Positions 1 through 9,749 of a stretch of 64,000 nt of DNA are shown here, piece by piece. A program made the translations under genes and the position numbers. Positions within the stretch are counted from its first letter, which is position 1, and every line of letters begins with the position of its first letter. Source of the stretch: Tritrichomonas musculus (Eukaryota > Parabasalia > Tritrichomonadida > Tritrichomonadidae); assembly GCA_039105265.1 (NCBI GenBank), contig JAPFFF010000055.1, positions 62,001-126,000 on the forward strand. Reading direction: 5' to 3'. The notes under the pieces are model-generated. The model saw nothing but the letters and a program-made list of their open reading frames with translations, was not told the DNA's origin and did no database searches.

Positions 1-90
1 TAGTCTGAATAACAGTTTTTCTATATTTATGACCATCAGGAAGGAAGCTTGATGCAACAATGAGTGCCTCTTTATCTTCATCACAATTTC

Positions 91-121
<31 letters not shown>

Positions 122-1302
122 TTTAGACGAGCACAAAGTCAACCTCTTTGCTCATTCCAATTGGCCATTTCTTCTCAACCTTTGATCATCTTCAGAATCG
201 AATTGATCAAATCTTTGGAATTCGGTTAACGGTTACTGTCAGATTTCCTTTTTGTTATCCTTTTTTTTTTGAGTGCAGCTCTGGCGCAATTTAAGAGATG
301 ATCAAATGAATTGTCATTTTCAAATGTTAAACACTCAACAAAAATAGAATAAGTCTCGGTTGAATACATGGCGGCATTTTGTTATCAGATATATTTGGAT
401 CTGAATACACAAGCTTTGCAGAGAGCGATGAGAAAACAAATCGTTGAACCCAACAAACTGATGGAATCAATCTTTGTAGTATTCGTTTTACGGGTGTCAT
501 CTGTGCACTTACAATTTGCTGATAAATCATCTTCGATTCCTTCTGTTGTTGATAATTACAAAAGAAGAGAGAAGACGATTTCACTGACTTCATTCATATT
601 TCAATCATCATATTCATTAACTAAGTTTACCAGTTTAATCGTTTTAAGAGTCTTTTCTGATTTTTGAATCAAAGCTTCTAAAAGATAAGAAGAACAATTG
701 TTCAAAAAGTTTTTTCATCGTTGACAATTCAATTTCGGAAACTGTTTTTATTAGTTTATTCAAAGTTATTAAAGATTTATGAATCTTACAATACTCAATA
801 AAAATGTATTATATAATTATAAATCTAATATTTATTTTGCAAATTTATAATTAGTATTATATTGTATATTATATTTGCACATTTGTTAGTAAAATTATTA
901 AGATAAAGGTGAATCAAAATAAAAAAATCAATTAAAAATTCAGAATTTATTTAGCCGTTATAATAAACGGTCACCATTTGAAAATTTTGTATTTTTGTTA
1001 TCCTTAAAAAATTCATAAAAATAATTAATATAATGGATTAAATAATCAGAAGAATAAAAATATCATATTAATAATGCATCAAAATAAATTAAAATACAAA
1101 AAATCAAAGATATTTATATTTTGTTTATTTGATTAAAATTTTTCAGAGTATGGCTGTAATAATTTAGAAAAATCAAAAAAAAAAAAAAAAAAAATAACAT
1201 AAAAGCATATAAACTTCTTGAACTTTAAAAGAATTAATGCAAAAAAAAGTGAAAAGCGAAAAAGCTAAATTGAATCAATTATAGTTGATGTTTATAACTT
1301 GC
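1..1302. other. AT-rich region with no clear gene; possible gene edge at far left
   Basis: There is a run of 27 A at 91-117. Read on the minus strand, bases 1 to about 80 give a short coding-looking stretch (DEDKEALIVASS, then FLPDGHKYRK) running off the left edge. Upstream of it the frame is broken by the poly(A/T) run and a stop, so it may be the tail of a partial gene or a pseudogene. Overlapping open frames of 88-99 codons near 330-667 lie on opposite strands, match no family I recognise and are not called. From 700 to 1,302 the DNA is very AT-rich and I see nothing in it. Confidence 0.3.
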
Positions 1303-1581
1303 TTATTTAGATTGTGCTTCACGAAGACGTTTGATGGCAGCACGAGCTGCAAGAGCTGTTGGTGTTGTTGGTGTGTAAGCACCTCCTGTTGTAGCCTTAC
1401 GGCATTTCTCGCATGTCCATACTCCTACAACATTACGTCTGACAGCTGTTTTTCCGCAGAATGGGCATGGGTACTTCTTTCGCTGTGAAATTTCGATCTT
1501 TCTGATAGTCTTACGGAGGGATGCACCATAACGTGTTCCATATTTTCCGCAAATTCCGACTTTCTTTGTTCTACGAGCCAT
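1303..1581 (-). CDS. RPL37A: 60S ribosomal protein eL43 (L37Ae)
   Basis: A 92-aa protein of the cytosolic large ribosomal subunit. The sequence starts [20 protein letters not shown] and carries a four-cysteine zinc ribbon (CPFC near residues 39-42 and CEKC near 57-60), followed by the family's [10 protein letters not shown] block and an alanine-rich C-terminal helix. Length and motif order match eL43 of other eukaryotes from end to end, so both start and stop are secure. The gene is intronless, stands alone, and is one of the best-conserved proteins in the window. A Myb-type TAACGGTT motif lies about 20 nt upstream of the ATG. Confidence 0.97.
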   Translation of the reverse strand: MARRTKKVGICGKYGTRYGASLRKTIRKIEISQRKKYPCPFCGKTAVRRNVVGVWTCEKCRKATTGGAYTPTTPTALAARAAIKRLREAQSK

Positions 1582-1600
1582 TGATTAAAAGGCCAACCAA

Positions 1601-1608
1601 AACCGTTA
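1601..1608 (-). promoter_or_regulatory. Possible Myb-type site upstream of eL43
   Basis: The minus strand reads TAACGGTT about 20 nt before the eL43 start codon. Trichomonads use Myb-family factors that bind TAACG-type sites near transcription starts, so a role is plausible. The same core occurs by chance elsewhere (near 226-233), so this is only suggestive. Confidence 0.22.
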
Positions 1609-2361
1609 AAAGATTCACAAAAAAAAAATATTGTAACCATTTCTCTTTGATTTTTCAATGGTTTTATCAAATAACCAAATATTCAAAATAATAACGATTT
1701 AATGCTAATTTCATGCATATTAAAAATAAATCTAATAATTCATTATATTTTTATATTACGAATATTATACATTCAAAATAATTGAGAGTAAAATTTATCA
1801 TGACGATCAATAAATTCGCAAAAAGTTAATATATATTTTTTAAAATTTTATTATATCAATTAGAAGCTGTTTAAATTGACAAATCATATGCATTTTGGTA
1901 TAACAGTATTGCAATGTGTAATACTTCAAAAGGATGATATATATTATAAAGAAATAATTATTCAAAAAAATTGAATTAAAAAAAGACTTTGGATTTTAAA
2001 ATATATATTTATAAAAATAATCCGCTTTTTTAGTTTGTTTGAAAAGGCGACAATAGGAAAAAATAGAAATAATATATACTACAGAAAAGATCATAATTAT
2101 TGTTATTAGGAACAAACAACATATTTGTATTTAGATTTTTTCCCGTTACAATGTTTGTTTTGCTAAAAAAAGAGCTTGGAAATGAAATAATGAGATATTT
2201 CAAAACATTATAAAATTACATAACACAAAGCATGAATAACAGATAACATAATCCTTATAATGCGTACTGCAGAGAAACGACGTAGAACAAAAAAGGAACT
2301 TAAGGATTTCGTTGAAATAAATCATGAACGGTTTTTTTCCTTTAGTTGGTTAAATATCTTA
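1609..2361. other. Intergenic, between eL43 promoter and kinase 3' end
   Basis: AT-rich DNA between the upstream side of eL43 and the 3' end of the minus-strand kinase. No coding stretch, RNA gene or repeat was recognised beyond A/T runs. Confidence 0.5.
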
Positions 2362-3564
2362 TCAAGAAAAGAAATCTTGAATTGTATCAAAGCTTTTCTT
2401 TGTAATTATATTTGGACGAGCAATTACATTTGATATCTTTTTCAATTTTGGTGATGAGATGCTTTTCCTTCTGGCTTTAAGAAGGAGCCTTCTTGCTTCT
2501 TGATTAAGTTTCTCACTTTTGCTGGACGGTGAACTTAAATCTCCTTTGAAAAATTGATTAACTTTATCAATATCAATTTCACATTGCTGAGAATCTTCTA
2601 GAGATCTAAGGGGCGTATCAGGAATATCGGCAATCCAAGGATGATTCAGCACTTCTTCGAGGGTAATTCGAGTTTCTGGGTTAGGATTCATCAATAGCTG
2701 AATTAAATCCTTACATTCAGGCTCAACATTTGATGGGATGAAAAAATTACATTCTTGAATTTCTTTTAAGAGCTGTGGAAGAACTTTCTTCGTCCATGGT
2801 AACATTCCGCAAACTAAGGAATATAGTACAACACCAAGGCTCCATACATCACTTTTAAAGCCATTATAAGGTCTTCCAGATGCACATTCAGGAGAAGTAT
2901 AATTTGGTGATCCACAATTAGTATCTAATAATAATCCGTCTTCAAAATGAGCTGATAACCCAAAGTCAATAAATTTTATATTAAGTGTTTGAGGATTGAT
3001 TAAAATATTCTCAGGTTTAATATCACGATGGACAATTCCTTGCTTATGAATATAAAGAAGAGTTGTGGCTAATTGCCGAAATATAAATTTTACAGGATAT
3101 CCAGTAATCTTTCCACGAGACATTTGATAGTCATAAAGTGTTCCTTCTGGACAAAGTTCACAAATTAAATAATAATTTAATGAATCCTGTAATAAATTGT
3201 ATAAACGAACAATTCCAGGATGCACAAATTGCTGAAGAATTCGAACTTCTGATTCAAATCTTTGCTCCATTCTTGCTTTTATGATCATTGTTTTTGGAAT
3301 AACTTTACAAGCATAATGCAAATTTGTTTGGGTATTAATAGCAAGGACGACCGTTGAAAAAGCTCCATATCCGATCTCCTCTTTCAATGAATAATCGAAA
3401 ATTTTTTTTGGGATTACAACAGTCGGTCTATTTATTCCAGATCGCGACTTATCTGGAAAATCTTCGTAAGATGGCGAGGTAGGGCAAAGCAAACGTTGAG
3501 AGGCAGTTGATTGAAATTGAACTTTTGTTAATCGAGGAAAATGTAAATTCGAATTGGTACTCAT
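2362..3564 (-). CDS. CAMK-family serine/threonine protein kinase
   Basis: A 400-aa protein with one complete kinase domain at about residues 58-311: glycine loop GYGAFSTVV (65-73), ATP lysine in YACKV (K87), catalytic HRDIKPEN (179-186), DFG (200-202) and a CGSPNYTSPE activation/APE segment (218-226). The domain ends at the NHPW motif typical of CAMK/AMPK-like kinases. All catalytic residues are present, so it should be active. The N-terminal 55 residues and the basic C-terminal tail (KSEKLNQEARRLLLKARRKS) look disordered and show no UBA or calmodulin motif I can name. This type of short CAMK-like kinase is greatly expanded in trichomonads, and the substrate cannot be inferred. Confidence 0.93.
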   Translation of the reverse strand: MSTNSNLHFPRLTKVQFQSTASQRLLCPTSPSYEDFPDKSRSGINRPTVVIPKKIFDYSLKEEIGYGAFSTVVLAINTQTNLHYACKVIPKTMIIKARMEQRFESEVRILQQFVHPGIVRLYNLLQDSLNYYLICELCPEGTLYDYQMSRGKITGYPVKFIFRQLATTLLYIHKQGIVHRDIKPENILINPQTLNIKFIDFGLSAHFEDGLLLDTNCGSPNYTSPECASGRPYNGFKSDVWSLGVVLYSLVCGMLPWTKKVLPQLLKEIQECNFFIPSNVEPECKDLIQLLMNPNPETRITLEEVLNHPWIADIPDTPLRSLEDSQQCEIDIDKVNQFFKGDLSSPSSKSEKLNQEARRLLLKARRKSISSPKLKKISNVIARPNIITKKSFDTIQDFFS

Positions 3565-4627
3565 ATTATAATATTTAATTGAATGTGTCTAATAAAAAAA
3601 TTCTGAAAAAAAAAAATTAAAAATCTTCTAGGATTTATATTGATTGTATTATTGATTATTTTTCTCCTATTATTTTTTTTTTTTGTCATAAACATTTACT
3701 TTCAAAATTATTTCTCTCAATCTTTCATAAAGTTTTATCACAAAAAGACGACTGAATATAATATAAATTGAATTTAATTCTTTTTACAATTCTTATTAGA
3801 AAGTTATAAAAAAGTTTTTATTTATTTTAATAAAAATTTAAATATATAAATTATAAAGTAAATTATTTGCAATAATATAATTTTTATATTATTTTATGTT
3901 TTTAATATTTTTATATAATATATTTATATCTTTATATTAAATATATGCTTTATATTGATAAAGATATGTTATAAAAAATTATTATTATTAAGTGGTTATA
4001 ATTTCAAAAACATAGAAAAAGTTATCATACAAATTTTAATTTCTTAAAACCATTCTAAAGAAAATTAATTTATTTCGTAAAATAAAATCATTTTTGTTAA
4101 AAAAGAATGGATCCAAAAATCAATATACAATTCAAATTCTCTTAAAATAATTGAAAAAAATTGAAAATGATTGGATAATATTCAAATATTTTATTTCATT
4201 GATGTCATATAAAATATTCAGGCTATTTGAGAATTTATCTCAATTTTTTCAATGAAAATCTCATTTATCAAAAAGTTAGATTTGATTTTTTTTAAATTAT
4301 CAAAAAAATCAATGCTACTTTTAAGATTCTAATGCAGTTGAGTTTGATATTTAAAATATCTTGAAATGTTTTACCATCATTGGAAAGAATATTGTATCTT
4401 CTCAATTATCCTTTCACTAATTGAGGAAGCTAACAATTCAACAGAAAAGTTGAATTGATTCAAAAATTAATTGCTATAAAAAAAAATATTTTTCACTAAA
4501 AAATCTAAAATTTTAAATAATAACTCACAATTTATTTGAAAAATTGAATATTGACAAATTTTAATTGCTATGATAAAGTATGAAATCATATTTTTAAGCA
4601 AAATTTTAAAGATAAAATTAACTATCT

Positions 4628-4759
4628 TTAAATAATGATTTTTTCGTATTTATTTGGTGCAATTTTTTTAAGCATTGGTGGAAATTTGGATAATGAATAT
4701 CCACATGATCGCTGTCCATAACAAAATATTGGAGTAATAGATTCGTAATTAAGTACCAT
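4628..4759 (-). CDS. Small ORF or gene fragment, 43 aa, unknown
   Basis: The frame begins with ATG and contains YESITPIFCYGQRSCGYSL followed by SKFPPMLKKIAPNKYEK, a composition far less A/T-biased than random frames here. No family was recognised. It could be the 3' end of a lost gene, since upstream sequence in the same frame is closed. Confidence 0.22.
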   Translation of the reverse strand: MVLNYESITPIFCYGQRSCGYSLSKFPPMLKKIAPNKYEKIII

Positions 4760-5879
4760 ATGCAAATTGAACTGCCTTTATTGTTTTCAAACAGTTCAAA
4801 TCTAAATGATATTCTTTAAAAGGTATCCAGAATGATAGTAAAAATAATTCAATTTTTGATATATAATTTTATACAAAAACTTATTATTAATTGAATTTTT
4901 ATATGAATATATGGTCCTAAATTGAGAAAGCCTCAATAAACCTTTTTCAAAAAACATTACCTCCTCTCAATTTAAAATAACCATATATCTTTATATCTTA
5001 AATATGAATTAATTTTTTAAAATTTAATTAATATTATGATAATTATCTATTATATTATTAATGAAGAATGATGCAATTAAATTGTTTGATAAAAAAGATA
5101 AAATGATTTAAAATATGAAATGGAGGTAAAGTTTTTTGAACTCAGTTTAAAATGGAATCTTTATTTCAATACTGTTTATTCACTTCATATAACAATATTA
5201 ATAAAACTCTTCTAAAACATTTTATACTTTGAAAATTCGAAGTCATGATTTGAGCGTCTTTACTTTTTGCATATAATAGTTTAAAAACCAAAAATATTAA
5301 AATTGAAATATCACCAATTGTTAATAAAAATTTTACAATTTCAGCATTTCATTTTTCAACGTTGAAAATTGAAATAAAAATTGATTCTTTTATTTAATAA
5401 AAAAAGTTTAGCAATTATATTTATAATAATTTCAATGCTGACTCAGCATTGCTGAGACAATATGCAAATTGAATTATTTATCAACTAATATTAATTCAAT
5501 GTGATTTGATATATAATTAATACAACATTTAATTTGTTCACAAACATATTCTTAATAGCTTTCAATATACCTTGAATTTTTTTTTCTTTTAATTCAAGAG
5601 GAATATCTGGTTGATTGATACATATAGAATAAGACATATTAGACATGATAATTTGACAAAGTTTGATTTAAATTATTTGAGTTTTATTCTGATGCATTTT
5701 TAAATTGTCAAAAAATATTAATAAACATTTTTGTTCATTTTTGCGGGCTTGAACAAAACTATGCCATTGTAAATCTAGAATTTGATATTTAATTAATTTA
5801 TCGCTACAAACGTATTTAATATTAATTTGATAATTTTTTATTGGTTTTATTTGGAGATAAAAATGAAACGAATAGTGTA

Positions 5880-6209
5880 AGATCAAAACATTGCACTGAT
5901 ATTGGCTGAAAATGAAATTGTTGAAATTTTTGGTCGGGCTGTTTCAGAATTGAAGGTATCATTCAAATATAAAGATATCATTCAAATATAAAGGCTATCA
6001 TTAGATATTATTCATTTTATACGCAAATTCCTAAATTTCAAGACAAAAGATATAAAAATTGTAGATAATTGTAAATTTTAAAATTGATAAACGAACCAAT
6101 GAATTGCTTACTTTTGCTATTCACCTTTCCATTTAGTTGGATACGTCTATTTCTGCTATTTTGGTTAAAAATGATCCTTATGAACTTTTTGAATATTTAG
6201 TATTCAGAC
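5880..6209 (+). pseudogene. Probable decayed coding remnant
   Basis: Several in-frame stretches with natural amino-acid texture (for example AENEIVEIFGRAVSELK, and NDPYELFEYLVFRPFEI before a TAA at the end) are interrupted by stops. The protein family is not recognised. It sits directly upstream of SMC5 on the same strand and could also contain that gene's promoter. Confidence 0.25.
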
Positions 6210-6226
6210 CGTTTGAAATTTAAAAA

Positions 6227-9200
6227 ATGAAAAGGAATTCGCAATCAAGTACATACAAAAAACAATCTACCGTTCCTACTATTTTTTCAGATGTTTCAGA
6301 TAAATTTGCAATTGGTTCAATAGAATGTATAAAACTACGAAACTTTATGACTTTTGAAAAGATGACAATTTCCCCAAGCCCAGGCCTCAATCTTATTATT
6401 GGCCCAAACGGATCAGGAAAATCAACGATTGTATGCGCAATTGGACTTGGACTTGGAGCAACGCCTAACGTATTAGCTCGTGCTTCAAAACCATGTAACT
6501 TCATTCGACATTCTTGCGATGAAGCAAAGATCAAAATTCTTTTAACTGGCAATCCTTCTTTTTGGGTATGTAGGCGTATATCTGCTGACAATTCTACTCA
6601 GTGGAGAATTCGAAACATTAATGGAAAATGGAAAGTAACTTCATCAGCTGATGTTTTACAACGAATTCAGAATCTACATATACAATTAGATAACCTTTGC
6701 ATGTTTCTACCTCAAGAACGTGTTAAGGAATTTTCAACATTAAAGCCGAGCCAGCTTTTAGTTGAAACAGAAAAAGCAATTAACCAAGAAGCGTACGAAC
6801 AACATAAAGCATTACTTCAAGGATTTAAAAATCAGCTTCAAGTTAGTTTGAAGGTTAAAGACGATCAGAATAATCTTCAAAAATACGAAGCATTACTCAA
6901 TCAGATGCATGGTGATGTTGTACGTCTGCGTCAAGTCGAAGAATGTAAATTAAATATCGAAAAACATCAAAAAGTTATTCCGTGGATTCAATATCAAACG
7001 GAAAAATTCGAATTAAAAGAAATAAAAAAGAATTTACGTGAAGAAATTAAATTATACAAAGAAGCGAAAGAAGCAATAGCACCTTTACAAGACCAAATTG
7101 AAAAATTAAAGCAACAAAAAGGCTCTTCGAATAAGGCCAAAGACAAATTTGATGCAGCCAAAAAAGAATTAACTAAATTTGATGATGCAAGTTTTCAAAA
7201 TATGAATAAATTCCAAACCATAAAGAGCAAACTTGAATATTTCCAAAAGGACAATGAAAAACGACAAGAAAAAATTGATAAATATGAATCTGTCCTTGAA
7301 CAAGCATCAGCAAAAACCCAATCTTCTGATACTCAAAGTAAAGAACAACTTGATGAGGATAGAAAAGCACTTGTTAAGGAAATACAAAAAATGAAGATCA
7401 GACAAACTGAATTTCAATCAAATCAACAAGCAGTTGATCAAAAAATAAAATCTAAACATCAAAAAATTGAAGAAATAAATAGAAGAGTTAAAAACTTTGA
7501 AAGCCAAAAAACAAGATTATTAAATCATATTGGCCAGCGCTTACGAAGAGGTGATGTTGTTGAAGTGTATAGATACATTCAAGAACACAAAAATAATTTC
7601 GTAGGTTCTGTATATGGCCCTGTATGCACTGAAGTCCGTTTTGATGATGCTAGAAATGCAAATATTCTTCAAATGGTGGTTGAAAACCACATTTTGTATT
7701 CTTTTTTGGTTGAAGAAAAGGAAGATCAGACTCGCTTATATAAATTTTTAGAAGAAAGGAAACTCAATCAAATAACTGTACTTCGTGCAGGTGATGATAA
7801 AACTGCAAGATCCCAAAGGCCTCGTCCTCCCGATCTTTCAAGATATGGATTCACAAAATATGTAGATTCACTGTTTCATGCACCAGAAGCTGTTAAAAAA
7901 ATGCTTATAAGCGTTGCTTCTTTAGATTTAATACCTGTTGGTTCAGGAAAAGAAGCACGAGATAATGTCCAAAGACTAGTTCAAACAGAATTTATTCGCT
8001 CAAAGATTAATCGATATTTTGTTGATAATTTATTATATATTATGTATAAATCGCGTGGAGATCCTACCGGCCGAAATGTAACTACTGTTTCAAATCAGAT
8101 TAGATCTTCAAACATATGGCGTGAAACAGCTGCAGCCGATGAAGATGTTAAAAATCTTAGAGAAAAGAAAGAAAAAATTGAAGCTAAAATCCAAAGACTG
8201 AAAGAAGAAAAATCAAGGATTTCAGACGAAGCCAATGCTTTCAGCAGTCAACTTGAGAATAAAAATAAAGAATTAAACGAGATCAAAGATAAATTGAGAG
8301 AAAGAATTTCGCTTGAAGACAAATTGAAAAGAATCAGAGAAAAAATTGATCAATTAAAAAGAGAAGGAAAAGACATCCCAGCAAAGGAAGAAGAATATAA
8401 ACGAAATATGGATAAATTAGTAAAAGAAAGTGCTATTATTGATGCCAAAAAATTGGCAGCAATACTCGAAATGGTAGAAGCACTAAAAGAGAAAGACAAG
8501 ATATCATATAAAGAACAAGCAATTGATTCCAAACTTCTCGAACTCGAAGAAAAACTAGTTGAAGAGAGGCAAAAATATTCAAGTCAAGAAAATAAAATCC
8601 GTGAGCTAGATGCACAAAAGAAAAAGAAGCAGCAAGAAGTTGATCAAATCAAGGCTGAAGCAGAAGAGAAGTGCCCATTAACAGAAGAAGAAAACCAAAA
8701 TTTAATCAAGGAAATGCCAAACGATCTTGAAGTATTAAAATCAGAACTTTCCAAACTTGAAACTCGTTTACGATCATTATCACATATCGATCCTACAATT
8801 GCATCTCGATTTGCAGAAGCTGAAAAGAACAAAAACAAAACTCAAGAAGAACTTGATAAGCATACAAAAGAACTTGAAACATTGTCTGAACAAAATGAAA
8901 AAGGTTTTAATGAATGGAAACAAGTTGTATCGAAAGATGTTACAAAAATTAACAATGCATTTCAAGAATTAATGAAAACATGTGATTACAGAGGAGAAGT
9001 TCAGCTTGACTATGATGATAAAACCAAATTAGATACATATAAGTTGAATCTTCTTGTTGCTTTTAACAGATCTTCAAACTTAAAAGTTCTTTCTTCAACT
9101 AGACAAAGTGGTGGTGAAAAATCAGTTTCTACTTTACTTTATTTATTGGCTCTTCAAGATTGCACAATGTTTCCATTCCGTGTTGTTGATGAAATCAATC

Positions 9201-9427
9201 AAGGTATGGATGAAGTTAATGATAGAAATACATTCTTCCAAGTTATGAGTTATGCTATGAGAAGGAATCAGGCAAGTCAATATTTCCTTGTGACACCTAA
9301 ACTTCTTCCTCAACTTGATTTAATGGAAGGCGTTACAGTTTTGGTGGTTATGAATGGCCCGTACATTGATAGTGATTTGAATCTTCCAATTACTTTCGAA
9401 TCAGCTCTACCTCATGAAGAGCAATAA
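6227..9427 (+). CDS. SMC5: SMC5, structural maintenance of chromosomes protein 5
   Basis: A 1,066-aa SMC ATPase, close to the usual 1,050-1,100 aa. The N-terminal head has LRNFMTFEKM and Walker A GPNGSGKST (about 59-67). Coiled coil runs through about 170-420 and 630-900 with the hinge near 430-620. The C-terminal head has signature SGGEKSVSTLLYLLALQ (about 958-974) and a Walker B/D-loop segment reading DEINQGMD (about 987-994). That QGMD after DEIN, in place of the DEPD/DEVD of other SMCs, marks SMC5. Family knowledge: SMC5 pairs with SMC6 and Nse subunits in the nucleus for recombinational repair and chromosome segregation. No intron is needed, and the start ATG lies just before the conserved head. 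Confidence 0.95.
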   Translation: MKRNSQSSTYKKQSTVPTIFSDVSDKFAIGSIECIKLRNFMTFEKMTISPSPGLNLIIGPNGSGKSTIVCAIGLGLGATPNVLARASKPCNFIRHSCDEAKIKILLTGNPSFWVCRRISADNSTQWRIRNINGKWKVTSSADVLQRIQNLHIQLDNLCMFLPQERVKEFSTLKPSQLLVETEKAINQEAYEQHKALLQGFKNQLQVSLKVKDDQNNLQKYEALLNQMHGDVVRLRQVEECKLNIEKHQKVIPWIQYQTEKFELKEIKKNLREEIKLYKEAKEAIAPLQDQIEKLKQQKGSSNKAKDKFDAAKKELTKFDDASFQNMNKFQTIKSKLEYFQKDNEKRQEKIDKYESVLEQASAKTQSSDTQSKEQLDEDRKALVKEIQKMKIRQTEFQSNQQAVDQKIKSKHQKIEEINRRVKNFESQKTRLLNHIGQRLRRGDVVEVYRYIQEHKNNFVGSVYGPVCTEVRFDDARNANILQMVVENHILYSFLVEEKEDQTRLYKFLEERKLNQITVLRAGDDKTARSQRPRPPDLSRYGFTKYVDSLFHAPEAVKKMLISVASLDLIPVGSGKEARDNVQRLVQTEFIRSKINRYFVDNLLYIMYKSRGDPTGRNVTTVSNQIRSSNIWRETAAADEDVKNLREKKEKIEAKIQRLKEEKSRISDEANAFSSQLENKNKELNEIKDKLRERISLEDKLKRIREKIDQLKREGKDIPAKEEEYKRNMDKLVKESAIIDAKKLAAILEMVEALKEKDKISYKEQAIDSKLLELEEKLVEERQKYSSQENKIRELDAQKKKKQQEVDQIKAEAEEKCPLTEEENQNLIKEMPNDLEVLKSELSKLETRLRSLSHIDPTIASRFAEAEKNKNKTQEELDKHTKELETLSEQNEKGFNEWKQVVSKDVTKINNAFQELMKTCDYRGEVQLDYDDKTKLDTYKLNLLVAFNRSSNLKVLSSTRQSGGEKSVSTLLYLLALQDCTMFPFRVVDEINQGMDEVNDRNTFFQVMSYAMRRNQASQYFLVTPKLLPQLDLMEGVTVLVVMNGPYIDSDLNLPITFESALPHEEQ

Positions 9428-9749
9428 ATATTTGGATTTGTATCAGATAATATATTATAAGTTGTTATCATAAATATAGAAAAAAAATTAATATCAAGCT
9501 AATCATTGATTTTGCAGTAATTTAAAATTATAAATTATATGTATTATATTAAAATAAATAAATTTATAAAAAAAAATATTCAAGACTTTTCTTTTTTTTT
9601 TTTCCTTGGCTTTTACGAATTATTACTACAAAGACAATCGACTACAGTTTGATTCATTAGTTACCGCCTTTTTAAACATTTAAAAAAATAAATAATTTTT
9701 TTTCTATTTGCCTTTAATCTAGTAATTTTAAAAATCAATAAATAATTCT
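9428..9749. other. Short intergenic region between convergent 3' ends
   Basis: SMC5 (plus) and the TKL kinase (minus) converge here. A/T-rich with poly-T runs near 9,590-9,602; no gene or repeat seen. Confidence 0.5.

Larger units (their letters stand above)
3565..6226. other. 2.7-kb AT-rich intergenic region with coding remnants
   Basis: Very AT-rich. Two stretches look like decayed coding DNA: a 43-codon frame at 4628-4759 (listed separately), and plus-strand pieces between about 5,880 and 6,209 that read DQNIALILAENEIVEIFGRA and later ILVKNDPYELFEYLVFRPFE but are split by stops and frame changes. A short direct repeat (ATCATTCAAATATAAAG, twice) lies near 5,957-5,995. The rest shows nothing recognisable. 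Confidence 0.4.

Noticed and set aside
368-667. Overlapping 99- and 88-codon frames on opposite strands
   Set aside because: No family match, mutually overlapping, composition not convincing.
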